The position numbers were made by a program, and so were the translations under genes. From CAVSRC01 sp963781775 (GTDB lineage Bacteria > Pseudomonadota > Alphaproteobacteria > Rhizobiales > Kaistiaceae), in the NCBI GenBank assembly GCA_963781775.1, contig CAWAHE010000011.1, positions 305,795-369,794 of the forward strand: a stretch of DNA of 64,000 nucleotides, read 5' to 3'. Position 1 is the first letter of the stretch. Each line of letters opens with the position of its first letter. Positions 40,609 through 48,837 of this stretch are shown in pieces. A model generated the notes under the pieces. The model worked only from the letters and a program-made list of their open reading frames with translations. It did not search any database and was not told the DNA's origin.

Positions 40609-40983
40609 TCAGTGCACGAAGGTGGCCGTACAGGGATGGGAGGCGGAGGTACTGAAATGCAGGTCGAACGAAACTGAATTGTGAACCGGCAGCATGCTCG
40701 CAAAGGTATAGTTGCCCGACCGATTGCCCATCACCCAATGGACCTTGCTGCCGGCGGGAACGGGTCGCCCACCATCGTTGAGCAGCGTCGCATCGTGAAC
40801 GAACTCAGGCGAGCTGTACGCGGCGCATTTGACGTGCAACGGCGCAAGCTGAAGGTTCGGGTTCGGCTGTACGATCACGTTGTTAGGATTGAACGCTTTG
40901 TATGAAGCGGCGTTCGCGCTTTGCAAGAATGCAAAGGTGCCCAAGAATGCCAATACGGTCGCAGCAAATGTTCTGGCGTTCAT
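40609..40983 (-). CDS. Hypothetical secreted protein
   Basis: 124 residues with a signal peptide (MNARTFAATVLAFLGTFAFLQSANA). The mature part (SYKAFNPNNVIVQPNPNLQLAPLHVKCAAYSS...) has two cysteines likely to form a disulfide (LHVKCAAYSS and SASHPCTATFVH) and ends at the second. It is flanked by non-coding DNA on both sides (40326-40608 and 40984-41253, where I see nothing else). Family unknown. Confidence 0.65.
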   Translation of the reverse strand: MNARTFAATVLAFLGTFAFLQSANAASYKAFNPNNVIVQPNPNLQLAPLHVKCAAYSSPEFVHDATLLNDGGRPVPAGSKVHWVMGNRSGNYTFASMLPVHNSVSFDLHFSTSASHPCTATFVH

Positions 40984-41253
40984 CTGTCGTCCTCCCATCG
41001 ATCACAATTGATGCAAAACAACGCCGACGTTGGCTTACGCCAATGCCGATCAAGCGCGCGAACTCTCTCGGGGGACGGCAACGCCCCACCCCGGCGGTTC
41101 GCGCTCCCCAGCGCCCGATGGTGGAATTGATGCTTAGGTGGCCACATGAATGTGGCAGTAGTCGGTCGGGAAGGCGGCCCAGTAACCCGCGCTGAAGTTG
41201 CCGCCTCGCGCCTCGATATAGTCCGGCTATTTGTCGACCCGTCGAACGATGAG

Positions 41254-41844
41254 CTAGTTCGCTGCGATGGCGGCCCCGGAAATCCGATTCAAATCGTGCC
41301 CAAGCTCGGTGAACCGAGCGCTCAAACTCTGCCTCGCGTCGGCGAAAGCTACGCCCACACCTCTCTCAGAGTGGCGCACGACGCGCGCCAGCATGCGCCC
41401 TATTCTTGTCATACTGCCGATTGGTGCTCGCTCCGTCGTGGCAAGCTCCGCCCCTGTCGCCGAGAGGTTCAATACCCTCACTGGCATTTCGCAGGCGCAA
41501 TCCACCTCGACATCAAGGTTGTCGAGCTGAACTCTGGGTTCCCGTCGGCGTTCCGGCAGGAGGTTTCTCCTCTGCAGCGTCTGCAAACCTGCGATACGGT
41601 CCGCGATCTTTGCGCATTCAAGCGTCTCGCGTGCCAACGCGATCGAAAAGCCCTGCTCCAGGTGCTGGATTACTTCTCCTCGCAAGACACCCAATTGGTC
41701 AACGCACAGCGTGACATGATCGCCCACGGAGATCGCCTGACGACACCTGACGATAATTTCCGAGCGAGAAAGAGCCGTCACCAGACACAGAAATTCGTTC
41801 TGATCCGCCGGCACACAGCGTCCAAGCAAATTACTCGTGATCAT
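41254..41844 (-). CDS. PilZ-domain-like protein
   Basis: 196 residues. The C-terminal half begins RRREPRVQLDNLDVEVDC (RxxxR-type motif) and has LNLSATGAELATTE, aligned with the PilZ (D/N)xSxxG motif. The N-terminal half (LVTALSRSEIIVRCRQAISVGDHVTLCVDQLGVLRGEVIQHLEQGFSIAL) looks like a second, degenerate beta-barrel of the same type. PilZ proteins bind cyclic di-GMP and control motility or polysaccharide. The Asp is replaced by Asn, so binding is possible but not certain. Confidence 0.7.
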   Translation of the reverse strand: MITSNLLGRCVPADQNEFLCLVTALSRSEIIVRCRQAISVGDHVTLCVDQLGVLRGEVIQHLEQGFSIALARETLECAKIADRIAGLQTLQRRNLLPERRREPRVQLDNLDVEVDCACEMPVRVLNLSATGAELATTERAPIGSMTRIGRMLARVVRHSERGVGVAFADARQSLSARFTELGHDLNRISGAAIAAN

Positions 41845-42054
41845 CCTGGCTGGCCTGCGACTGGATCGTCTTTGTTCGTTCTAAATAACGCGCTACCGTC
41901 AGCCCCCCTACGCTATTGAGCCACGACCGATGCTCGTCCGCATTGGCGCCGCTCCGCCGTGGTTAAGGCTTTGCAAACAAGTCCTCATGCATGTTCATCG
42001 GCGGCGAGACTGTAAGCCGCGTGGATGGCGGCTCGCCGATTGGTGTGAGCCGCC

Positions 42055-42519
42055 TCAGGTCGGAAAGCCGAACCGGGGCGGCTCATCATCCCGGCGGACA
42101 GATTTGATCGGTTGCAGCGCGAGCGATCCAGGGCTGGTCCTGTCCTCCTGCCCGGCAATTGCCGCCCGATCGAAGGCGATCACCCGCATCAGCTCCTCGT
42201 CGGTGAGCTGCCTTACGTCGGTGACGGCGATCTCATGGGACTGCGGCGTCTCCCGCCAGCCCGCCCGGGTCTTCATCCAGAAGATGGCGGCGGTGACACA
42301 TTGCGGACCTTCGGTGGTGGCCTTGCGGAACAGGAACTCGGCCACCTTGGCGGTCGCCTTGATCTGGCCGGTGTCGAGTTCCTCCCGGTAGTGCTTCCTG
42401 AGCGTCTTCGGGTCTATGGCGAGAACCCGGGCGATATCGTTCTCGGGGACGCCATAGCCGGCCATCGCCTCGACCTGACGGCGGTGGAAGGGATCGGGCC
42501 TGTGGGCGCGGCGTCCCAT
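42055..42519 (-). CDS. Phage-associated HTH protein, paralogue 3 (cassette A)
   Basis: 154 residues. It shares with its two neighbours the start MGRRAHRPD, a resolvase-like helix-turn-helix (YGVPENDIARVLAIDPKTLRKHYREEL) and VTAAIFWMKTRAGWRET. The unique C-terminus is VRQLTDEELMRVIAFDRAA plus a tail. Such proteins are found beside packaging or methylase genes in alphaproteobacterial prophages and may serve as small-terminase-like DNA binders. It starts 2 bp after paralogue 2 stops. Confidence 0.7.
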   Translation of the reverse strand: MGRRAHRPDPFHRRQVEAMAGYGVPENDIARVLAIDPKTLRKHYREELDTGQIKATAKVAEFLFRKATTEGPQCVTAAIFWMKTRAGWRETPQSHEIAVTDVRQLTDEELMRVIAFDRAAIAGQEDRTSPGSLALQPIKSVRRDDEPPRFGFPT

Positions 42520-42521
42520 GA

Positions 42522-42950
42522 TCAGCGCCGATCCGCCAGCAGATTGGCGACGTGACCGCCCGTGTCGCTGAACGCGGCAGTGGACAGGAGAAACATGATC
42601 GACCTGGCGACCTCGAGGGGGGTGGCATCTCTGACCTCGATGGGTTTGCCGTCCCGGCCACCGATCTCGTGGGACGTGGTCTCCTTCCATCCCGCCCGGG
42701 TCTTCAGCCAGAAGATCGCCGCGGTAACGGCTTCGCGGCCCTCTCCCGTCGCCTTGCGGTAGAGGTTCTCGGCCACCCGGGCATTGGCCTTGGTGTGGCC
42801 GTGGTCGAGTTCGTGGCGGTAGTGCTTGCGCAGTGTCTTTGGGTCGATGCCAACGACCCCGGCGATCTCGGCCTCGGGAATCCCGTAGCCGGCGAGCGCC
42901 TCGACATGACGACGGCCGGCGAGATCGGGCCGGTGGGCGCGGCGGCCCAT
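42522..42950 (-). CDS. Phage-associated HTH protein, paralogue 2 (cassette A)
   Basis: 142 residues: MGRRAHRPDLAGRRHVEALAGYGIPEAEIAGVVGIDPKTLRKHYRHELDHG, then AENLYRKATGEGREAVTAAIFWLKTRAGWKET and a C-terminus distinct from the other paralogues (HEIGGRDGKPIEVRDATPLEVARSIMFLLSTAAF). Middle copy of a tandem triplication; intact. Its role as a DNA-binding phage-type protein is inferred from the HTH and context. Confidence 0.72.
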   Translation of the reverse strand: MGRRAHRPDLAGRRHVEALAGYGIPEAEIAGVVGIDPKTLRKHYRHELDHGHTKANARVAENLYRKATGEGREAVTAAIFWLKTRAGWKETTSHEIGGRDGKPIEVRDATPLEVARSIMFLLSTAAFSDTGGHVANLLADRR

Positions 42951-42951
42951 G

Positions 42952-43377
42952 TCAGCGCTCGCCCTTGTGCTCGATCATCGGTGGCAGCCGATCCATCGGC
43001 CGCGGGTCCCATTGGCGCGGCTGGCCATTCTCTCCAGGTTCGTAGAACGTGCGCCACACGACCGTGATCGGCTCCTTGTCCTTGCCGGCAAGTTCGGTAA
43101 CCGAGGTCTCCTTCCAGCCAGCCCGGGTCTTCAGCCAGAAGATGGCGGCCGTGACCGACTGTGGACCATCTCCCAGCGCCTTGCGATAGAGGCTCTCGGC
43201 GATCCGGCTGTTGGCCTTGATGGCGCCAACGTCCAGTTCCTCGCGATAGTGCTTCCTCAAGGTCTTGGGATCGATGCCGACGACCCTGGCGATGTCCGCC
43301 TCGGGCACACCATAGGCCGCCATGGCCTCCACCTGACGACGGCCGGCGAGATCGGGCCTGTGTGCGCGGCGGCCCAT
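42952..43377 (-). CDS. Phage-associated HTH protein, paralogue 1 (cassette A)
   Basis: 141 residues with the shared N-terminal 90 residues (HTH GVPEADIARVVGIDPKTLRKHY). Its own C-terminus VTELAGKDKEPITVVWRTFYEPGENGQPRQWDPRP resembles the end of small-terminase-type proteins. Its ATG overlaps the stop of the ParB-methylase fusion gene upstream, so the cassette is a tightly coupled operon. Confidence 0.72.
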   Translation of the reverse strand: MGRRAHRPDLAGRRQVEAMAAYGVPEADIARVVGIDPKTLRKHYREELDVGAIKANSRIAESLYRKALGDGPQSVTAAIFWLKTRAGWKETSVTELAGKDKEPITVVWRTFYEPGENGQPRQWDPRPMDRLPPMIEHKGER

Positions 43378-43772
43378 CAGTGACTCCCACCAGGGATGGC
43401 GTCGGCATCGGCGAGACCGGACCCGTCTTGCCGGATGGCCCGTTTGCCCGTTCCGTCCTGCCAGCGGCGGACGATAACGTCGCAATAGGCCGGATCGAGT
43501 TCGACCATGCCGGCGAGCTCGATCACCGGCACCGTCGTCATCCCCAGCTTGCGGGCGGCCAGCACTCGGCCATGACCGGCAATGACGCCGTTGTCGCCGT
43601 CGGTCAGGATCGGGTTTGTGAAGCCGAACTCGCGAATGCTCGCCGCGATCTGCGCGACCTGGGCGTCGGAATGGGTGCGGGCGTTCCTGGCGTAGGGAAT
43701 AAGGCTCTCCAGCGACCGATAGGACACGGCCAGCTTGCGATTCCTGCGATCGAGGCTGGATGCAGCGGTCAT
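43377..43772 (-). pseudogene. ParB-like/methyltransferase gene with 852-bp in-frame deletion (cassette A)
   Basis: 131 residues: the ParB/sulfiredoxin-like N-terminus (LIPYARNARTHSDAQVAQIAASIREFGFTNPILTDGDNGVIAGHGRVLAARKLG) is joined after VIELAGM to VELDPAYCDVIVRRWQDGTGKRA, the extreme C-terminus of an adenine methyltransferase. The cassette B homologue (61418-62695) has 284 extra residues between these points, including DPPY and DPFGGSGTT. The deletion keeps the frame, so a small ParB-only protein may still be made; methylation activity is lost. Confidence 0.85.
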
Positions 43773-44308
43773 GCGGGTTCCTCCTCAACATCGAGGATTG
43801 CTTCACGCTCGACCACGAGCCCATCTTCGGGCGAATAATGCCCTCCGATCCCGGGGGCCATCCCATCATCGGCAACAGGTGCTTTCGCCGCTCCACGAGC
43901 CAACCCTGCCCTCGCCATCGAGGCTCGCTTGCGTTGCAGAGCGTCGGGGATGTATTCGACCCGCTTGCGCAGCCCCATCACCTCGCGGATCAGGGCAGCC
44001 TCGTGCGGCGTCGGCAGACGAAAGAGCCGCAAGCAGCCTTCGTCGTCTCCGTCCTGGGTGACGGTCATGAAGGCCAGGCGGCGCTTGGTGAAGGTCCAGT
44101 GTTGTTTCGAGCGGCAGCGGAGATAGGCGAGCCATGTCTTGCCATCGCCCCAGCTATGGATGGCACCATGCCGGCCACCGATGATCCACCATCCGCACTC
44201 GTCCCGGCGCAGCTGCGACGGTGCCGCATCGAGGGCAGCCAGCAGTCTCGTCTGCTGCTGGCGGTCGTCCCGCTCGTCGTCCCGGCTGCGGTACGCAAGC
44301 CCGGTCAT
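43769..44308 (-). CDS. Hypothetical phage-type protein (cassette A)
   Basis: 179 residues beginning MTGLAYRSRDDERDDRQQQTRLLAALDAAPSQLRRDECGWWIIGGRHGAIHSWGDGKTWLAYLRCRSKQHWTFTKRRLAFMTVTQDGDDEGCLRLFRLP. The second half holds a helix (HEAALIREVMGLRKR) and an acidic C-terminus. The homologous gene in cassette B is cut after RRDECG. The start overlaps the preceding stop and the stop overlaps the next start. Function unknown. Confidence 0.65.
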   Translation of the reverse strand: MTGLAYRSRDDERDDRQQQTRLLAALDAAPSQLRRDECGWWIIGGRHGAIHSWGDGKTWLAYLRCRSKQHWTFTKRRLAFMTVTQDGDDEGCLRLFRLPTPHEAALIREVMGLRKRVEYIPDALQRKRASMARAGLARGAAKAPVADDGMAPGIGGHYSPEDGLVVEREAILDVEEEPA

Positions 44309-44442
44309 GTGCCGCCCCGCCACAGCGCGCCCGGCTTGCTCGCCGCCACCTGATCGACGAAATGCGTTCTGGAATTCCGGGCAAAGGGGATCAGCCCAAT
44401 AAGCGGGCGGTCGTCCACATGGAGGGTGCGGTCTTTGACCAT
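44305..44442 (-). pseudogene. ParB-like N-terminal fragment (cassette A)
   Basis: 45 residues: VKDRTLHVDDRPLIGLIPFARNSRTHFVDQVAASKPGALWRGGT. The RPLxxLIPFARNxRTH block equals the start of the ParB-like domain in the neighbouring gene, but the remainder of the domain is absent. Cassette B carries an equivalent 49-residue fragment at 62987-63136, so the truncation predates the duplication. ATGA overlap with the next gene. Confidence 0.6.
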
Positions 44443-44561
44443 CGGCAGCGGCTCGTGTCCGGCGTCCGTACGCCAGACATAGTCCGCGCCGCCCGGCCTG
44501 AGCCGATCAAAGATGTCTCATTCACGAAGCAGAGACGCGACTGAGACCCTGGGTACCGGTC

Positions 44562-45386
44562 CTAGTGTGCCGGCTTGAGTTTCACCACGCAGGTTTTGAC
44601 GATCTTGAACGGTGGGATGCCGGCAACCACCTCGGTGTGGGTGCTGCACTCGGTGTACGTGCACTTGGTCGTGAGCAGGACCACCCGCGCGGTGGTTTCA
44701 GGCGTGGTCTTGCTCGGGCCCACACTCATGCACCAGTTGAAATGCGCGTTGTAGTTGGCGCTCCAGCGACCGCCGGTGAAGCCGCACTGGCGGCTCAAGT
44801 TCTCCTTCTCCTGCCCGACAGCGGTGGCGGCATAGTTGGAGCAGGCCAGTTGCTTCGCTTGTTGCGCCGCAGTCACCTTGGCGGTGATGCAGCCGTTGAG
44901 CTGGTTCTTTCGCGCCGCGGTCTCCTTGTCGCGGGCCGATTGCGGAGCGGTGAGACACCAGTTGAAATGGGCCGCATAGTCGCCCGTCCAGCCTCCACCA
45001 CTGAACCCGCATGCCATTCCGTTGGCCGCCGCGATGACCCCGACCGCTGTTTGCGCGTAACCTTGGCAGGCTTTCTCGGCCTCGGCCGCCTTGTTGGCGC
45101 ACTGCGTCAAGGCTTGCTGGCGGGCCTTATCCTGGGTGACGAGGTCGGCCATCTTTGTGCTCGGCAACAAGCACCAGCTGGCGTGGGCGTTGAAGTCGTT
45201 GCTCCAGCCGCTGCCGGTGAAGCCGCATTTCTGCGAGATGTTCTGTTTGTTCTCGGCGACCGCGGCGCCGGCATAGGCGCTGCAATTGAGATTCGCGTCC
45301 GCCGCGGCTGGCAAGGAAAGCGTGCAGCTCAATGCTGCAGCAAGGACGATTGAAGACAGGATGGATTGTCTGCTGGTGGCGGCCAT
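44562..45386 (-). CDS. Secreted protein with three tandem cysteine-containing repeats
   Basis: 274 residues with a signal peptide (SILSSIVLAAALSCTLSLPAAA). Three repeats of about 70 residues follow, each with C-x-x-Y-A near its start, then CGF(T/S)GxxW(S/T)xxxxAHxxWCL: CGFTGSGWSNDFNAHASWCL, CGFSGGGWTGDYAAHFNWCL and CGFTGGRWSANYNAHFNWCM. Conserved cysteines suggest disulfides in the periplasm or outside the cell. A C-terminal segment with three further Cys (TTKCTYTECSTHTEV...KTCVV) ends the protein. Family function unknown. Confidence 0.75.
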   Translation of the reverse strand: MAATSRQSILSSIVLAAALSCTLSLPAAADANLNCSAYAGAAVAENKQNISQKCGFTGSGWSNDFNAHASWCLLPSTKMADLVTQDKARQQALTQCANKAAEAEKACQGYAQTAVGVIAAANGMACGFSGGGWTGDYAAHFNWCLTAPQSARDKETAARKNQLNGCITAKVTAAQQAKQLACSNYAATAVGQEKENLSRQCGFTGGRWSANYNAHFNWCMSVGPSKTTPETTARVVLLTTKCTYTECSTHTEVVAGIPPFKIVKTCVVKLKPAH

Positions 45387-46218
45387 GGGTGTCTCCCCGT
45401 GAGCGCCCGCCTATCTGGCGCGCTCGATCAGTCAGCCCCCTCCTGCCCCTAAGGATCGCTGTGGCTCTCCTCGTTGCTCAACGTACCTCGGAAACGGTCA
45501 TGCGTCCAAAGCCAAAGCCTTCGCGACGCTCGCCTAGGAGCCTCTCAATCACAACCTCGGGCAGGATGACCGCCGGTCCCGGAAGTGGATCGTGGTCGCG
45601 CCTCCGCTGAGTTGCACCGGTTGCGGAACCGGCTTCTGAGGGCTTCTCCTCGTCGGGCAGCGAACTGTCAACTCGTTGGAAGAGTGAAGTTGCCTAGAGA
45701 CAGGAAATTCGAACCTGCCGATTTTTTGACCGGGGCAAATGCTCTCAATTCCGCCGTTTCAAACCTCTGCACCAAGAACCCGAAGTCACGAGGTCCGGAG
45801 AAAGGGACCCCAAAAGATGCCGTCGGCAAAGTCAATCCGACAGGGCCGGTCATTAGGTCGGCGATCAAACGGGCGCAGAACTGCGCCCTTCACGCGGGCC
45901 CCGGCCGGCGTGGAGAATGTTGTGGCGAAATCAGTTGGCGGAGGGAGAGAAACCCGGTTCCAAAATTCTCCAGGAAAATGGCGGAATTCCAACGTTTGTT
46001 GTGTCGCTATGGATATGTGGCTGGCAGCGTGAGGATGATGCTGGCCGTCAATCGCGGCGCTGCCGGGCAAATGAGTCCATCGGCCTCGGAGTACCATTCC
46101 GTCCGACAGACATCGGCGAGCTGCCGCGCACCCAGGGTGATGGAATTGCTCTTGTCCTTGTGATGGATGGCTGATGGCCGACCGAAACGATTTTGTCGAA
46201 TGAGTGCGTTTCGCGTCG
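45387..46218. other. 832-bp region without a supported gene
   Basis: Open frames exist (for example 45585-46163 on the plus strand), but their composition, lack of start signals and lack of recognisable motifs argue against coding. The stretch TGGCGGAGGGAGAG near 45937 equals the 3' end of many tRNA-Ser genes read in reverse, but no further tRNA structure follows. Confidence 0.5.
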
Positions 46219-47736
46219 TCAATGATTCACCATCACAGCAGACCATGGCACCGTACCAAACTCTGATCTGTTCAACGGGCCTATTGCCGCTTGGCCTTCC
46301 GTCCCGAGCGTTAATTCCCCAACGAGTGTGCGGTCCTTCACGCTTCCGCAAAACTGGAATACGAGAGAAGTCCCCTCGTGTTTGTGGTCGCATGCAAAAC
46401 TAATGCGTTCGCCTTCGATTCGCCCCCTGATGATCGCCTCCGAAAATGGCGTCCGATGGATTCCATTTAGCTCCTGGCCGGTCTGAGCGAACTCCACCTC
46501 ATGTGTAGCCTCCGCGGCCGCAAATTGAATGCGAAGCTGCCAGCGTCCGGCAATTGTCTTGTGATGAGGCGTGGCGTTGCTGCGCCGGGGCTGGGTAGAT
46601 GCAAGCACCGCTCCGATTCTCTCTCCTACTAATTCTGCCTCACCAGGCCGGAGATTGAAGGCGTTGATGAGAATGCTGTTTTCCGTCGCGCAACGATCGT
46701 CCAGCATGATTCTCGGTTCGCCCGCTAGTAGCTGATCTCGCAATTCCAGACCGCTGAGGTCGACTGATTCCAAATTCCAGCTTACTTCCATCAGCGGTAG
46801 CCGATTGGCCTGACCTTCGGGATCGATGAGCCTGATCCTCGCATACGGAACGCGAGCCAAAGCATCGGCCATAATTCGCAGATAATGCCTACATTTTTCA
46901 ATTTCCGTTTCATGCTTCGCTTCGCTAAACCATGCTTCCAACGCAGCCAAACAACCTATGACTTCCTCCTTTCCCACTTTCATCGCCCTGCCAAAGGCGT
47001 GGTGAGGCGCCGCGTTCAACCAAGCCGCCCGTACAAGCGCTTTGTCACCAATGAGTAGACCGCTGGGTTGTGGTCCTCTCAGAAGTTTTCCACCGCTATA
47101 AGCAACAAGGCTCGCGCCTTGGCCCAAATACGCATCTGGACTACTCGGTGCTTCGGATGCAGCGTCAACGAGTACCGGTACGGCATACCTACGACCCAAC
47201 GAACAAATGTCCACCAGGCTTATGGGCAGAACGCTCAAGGATGAGGCGAGGACAGCGACAAGTGCAGGGCGGGCTGCTATGGCATTCGCGAAGTCAGCAG
47301 CGTCGCGATATGTCTGGATCTTAGCCCCAGGCATTCTGATGGCATGATCATAGGAGAAACGGCTGCCTTCCAGCATAGCGACCGCGGAATTGATCCCTTC
47401 GGTGTTGGGCAGGCGCAGTATCTTCTCCGGATCGCCTCGGGTGAGGCAAGCTGCGGTGCCGAGGCAGAGACTTGCAGCAGCACCGCAAGTCACAATGGCG
47501 CTGTCAGCCCCGGTTAGGCCCGCGATGCGTTGCCCAACCGCCGCCATTAATTCGTCGATATTGACGCTCTCTTTAGATGCCGCTCCCATGGCTCTGAGCA
47601 CGTTGGGTGCCATCAGGCCGCCCCCATGGATGGTCCGGGCACCGCAGCAATTGATGAACGGCCTCACCCCTAGCGACTTGTAAGGCGAACTACCGTTCTC
47701 GGGCGACGAGACCGAGCTATCTATGTCAGTGTGCAT
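46219..47736 (-). CDS. SelA-like PLP-dependent enzyme with extra C-terminal beta domain
   Basis: 505 residues. The first 390 match the SelA/D-glucosaminate-6-phosphate ammonia-lyase group of fold-type I PLP enzymes: GVRPFINCCGARTIHGGGLMAPNVLRAM, TGADSAIVTCGAAASLCLGTAACLTRG, VPVLVDAASEAP and the PLP lysine in SLVAYSGGKLLRGPQPSGLLIG. Residues 395-505 (IAGRWQLRIQFAAAEATHEVEF...GTVPWSAVMVNH) look like a separate beta-barrel domain. It overlaps the aapM-like gene by 11 bp, so it likely degrades the amino acid imported by AapJQM. C-beta elimination or ammonia lysis is the likely chemistry. Confidence 0.82.
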   Translation of the reverse strand: MHTDIDSSVSSPENGSSPYKSLGVRPFINCCGARTIHGGGLMAPNVLRAMGAASKESVNIDELMAAVGQRIAGLTGADSAIVTCGAAASLCLGTAACLTRGDPEKILRLPNTEGINSAVAMLEGSRFSYDHAIRMPGAKIQTYRDAADFANAIAARPALVAVLASSLSVLPISLVDICSLGRRYAVPVLVDAASEAPSSPDAYLGQGASLVAYSGGKLLRGPQPSGLLIGDKALVRAAWLNAAPHHAFGRAMKVGKEEVIGCLAALEAWFSEAKHETEIEKCRHYLRIMADALARVPYARIRLIDPEGQANRLPLMEVSWNLESVDLSGLELRDQLLAGEPRIMLDDRCATENSILINAFNLRPGEAELVGERIGAVLASTQPRRSNATPHHKTIAGRWQLRIQFAAAEATHEVEFAQTGQELNGIHRTPFSEAIIRGRIEGERISFACDHKHEGTSLVFQFCGSVKDRTLVGELTLGTEGQAAIGPLNRSEFGTVPWSAVMVNH

Positions 47737-48837
47737 TTTCGCCTCTAGCGTCGCTGTTTAACCTCGGTTCTTGCTGATTGCTTTTCTCAATTTTGCTGCT
47801 GAACAACGAAATCAGGAAACACAACGAAAAATATACAAGCGCAATGAAGACGTACGCTTCTAGCGTCACATTCGACCAATCCGGGTTCCGCATCGCTGCT
47901 TGCGCTATTCCAGTGAGATCAAATAGCCCAGCGATTGCAACAATACTGGTGTCCTTGAGCGTAACAATGAATTGGTTTGTCAGCGCTGGAAGTGCAATGC
48001 GCATGGCCTGAGGTAATATTATTAACGCCATTAACAACGGCCTCCTTAAGCCCAACGCGGCTCCAGCATCTTCTTGCTCTTGAGGAACCGCCTGCAACCC
48101 ACCTCTTACTATTTCAGCGAAATAGCTTGCCTCGAATATAATTATTCCCGCTTGGACACTAATGAGATCGTTTATTTGGATTCCACGGGGAATAAAGAGT
48201 GGCAGCAACACTAAGCTCAGAAATAAAATCGAGACGAGTGGTATTGATCGCACGAGTTCGATATAGCCGACGCAGAGCATCCTCACAATTGGCATGCTTT
48301 GGGCGCGCCTGCCGAGAGCCAGTACCACTCCCAGCGGAAAGGCAACGGCAGCTCCTACAATGGCGAGCATCAAGGTGAGAAGAACCCCGCCCCATCGTGA
48401 CGTTGGGACGACAACTAGTCCGATCCACGCGCCGCCGTGCAATACTGTCAGTATGACGACAGGAAGGCCAAACACAGCAAGCGCTACCACAGACAGCCGC
48501 CGGCGGGCCGGTATCAGAACTAGCAGAACGAGCGCCGCCGCCAAAATCAAAAGACAAAGATAGGCGCGCCATCTTTCGTGAGCGGGATAAGTCCCAACCA
48601 AGAACAATGCTATATTGTCACGTATGAACGACCAACACGCTCCGGCAACGGCATGACAACTATCGGGCGAGATTTGCCATGTGGCTTGCCGTATGGCCCA
48701 GTTGAATGCGGATTTGCCCGCGACAACTGCCAGATAGATGAGTCCAAGGGTTAGAACGCCATTCCACCAAGGAACGAAGAGCTGCTTTCCGGAAGCCAGA
48801 ATGCGGCGGACTCTATACCGAATTTTGGCTCAGCCAT
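47726..48837 (-). CDS. aapM: General amino-acid ABC permease AapM-like, one missing base near the 5' end
   Basis: About 370 residues. A typical AapM N-terminus RYRVRRILASGKQLFVPWWNGVLTLGLIYLAV reads in the frame of the main body, down to CHAVAGACWSFIRDNIALFLVGTYPAHERWR and the permease domain (GAALGLRRPLLMALIILPQAMRIALPALTNQFIVTLKDTS, the EAA loop). The only plausible start, ATG 48837, overlaps the aapQ stop and is one base out of frame: an A appears lost between AAA and ATT near 48824, on a codon boundary. It forms the membrane channel with AapQ. Confidence 0.82.

Noticed and set aside
45585..46163. 192-codon plus-strand open frame in the gap
   Set aside because: No ribosome-binding site, no hydrophobic core pattern, no recognisable motif; composition looks non-coding.
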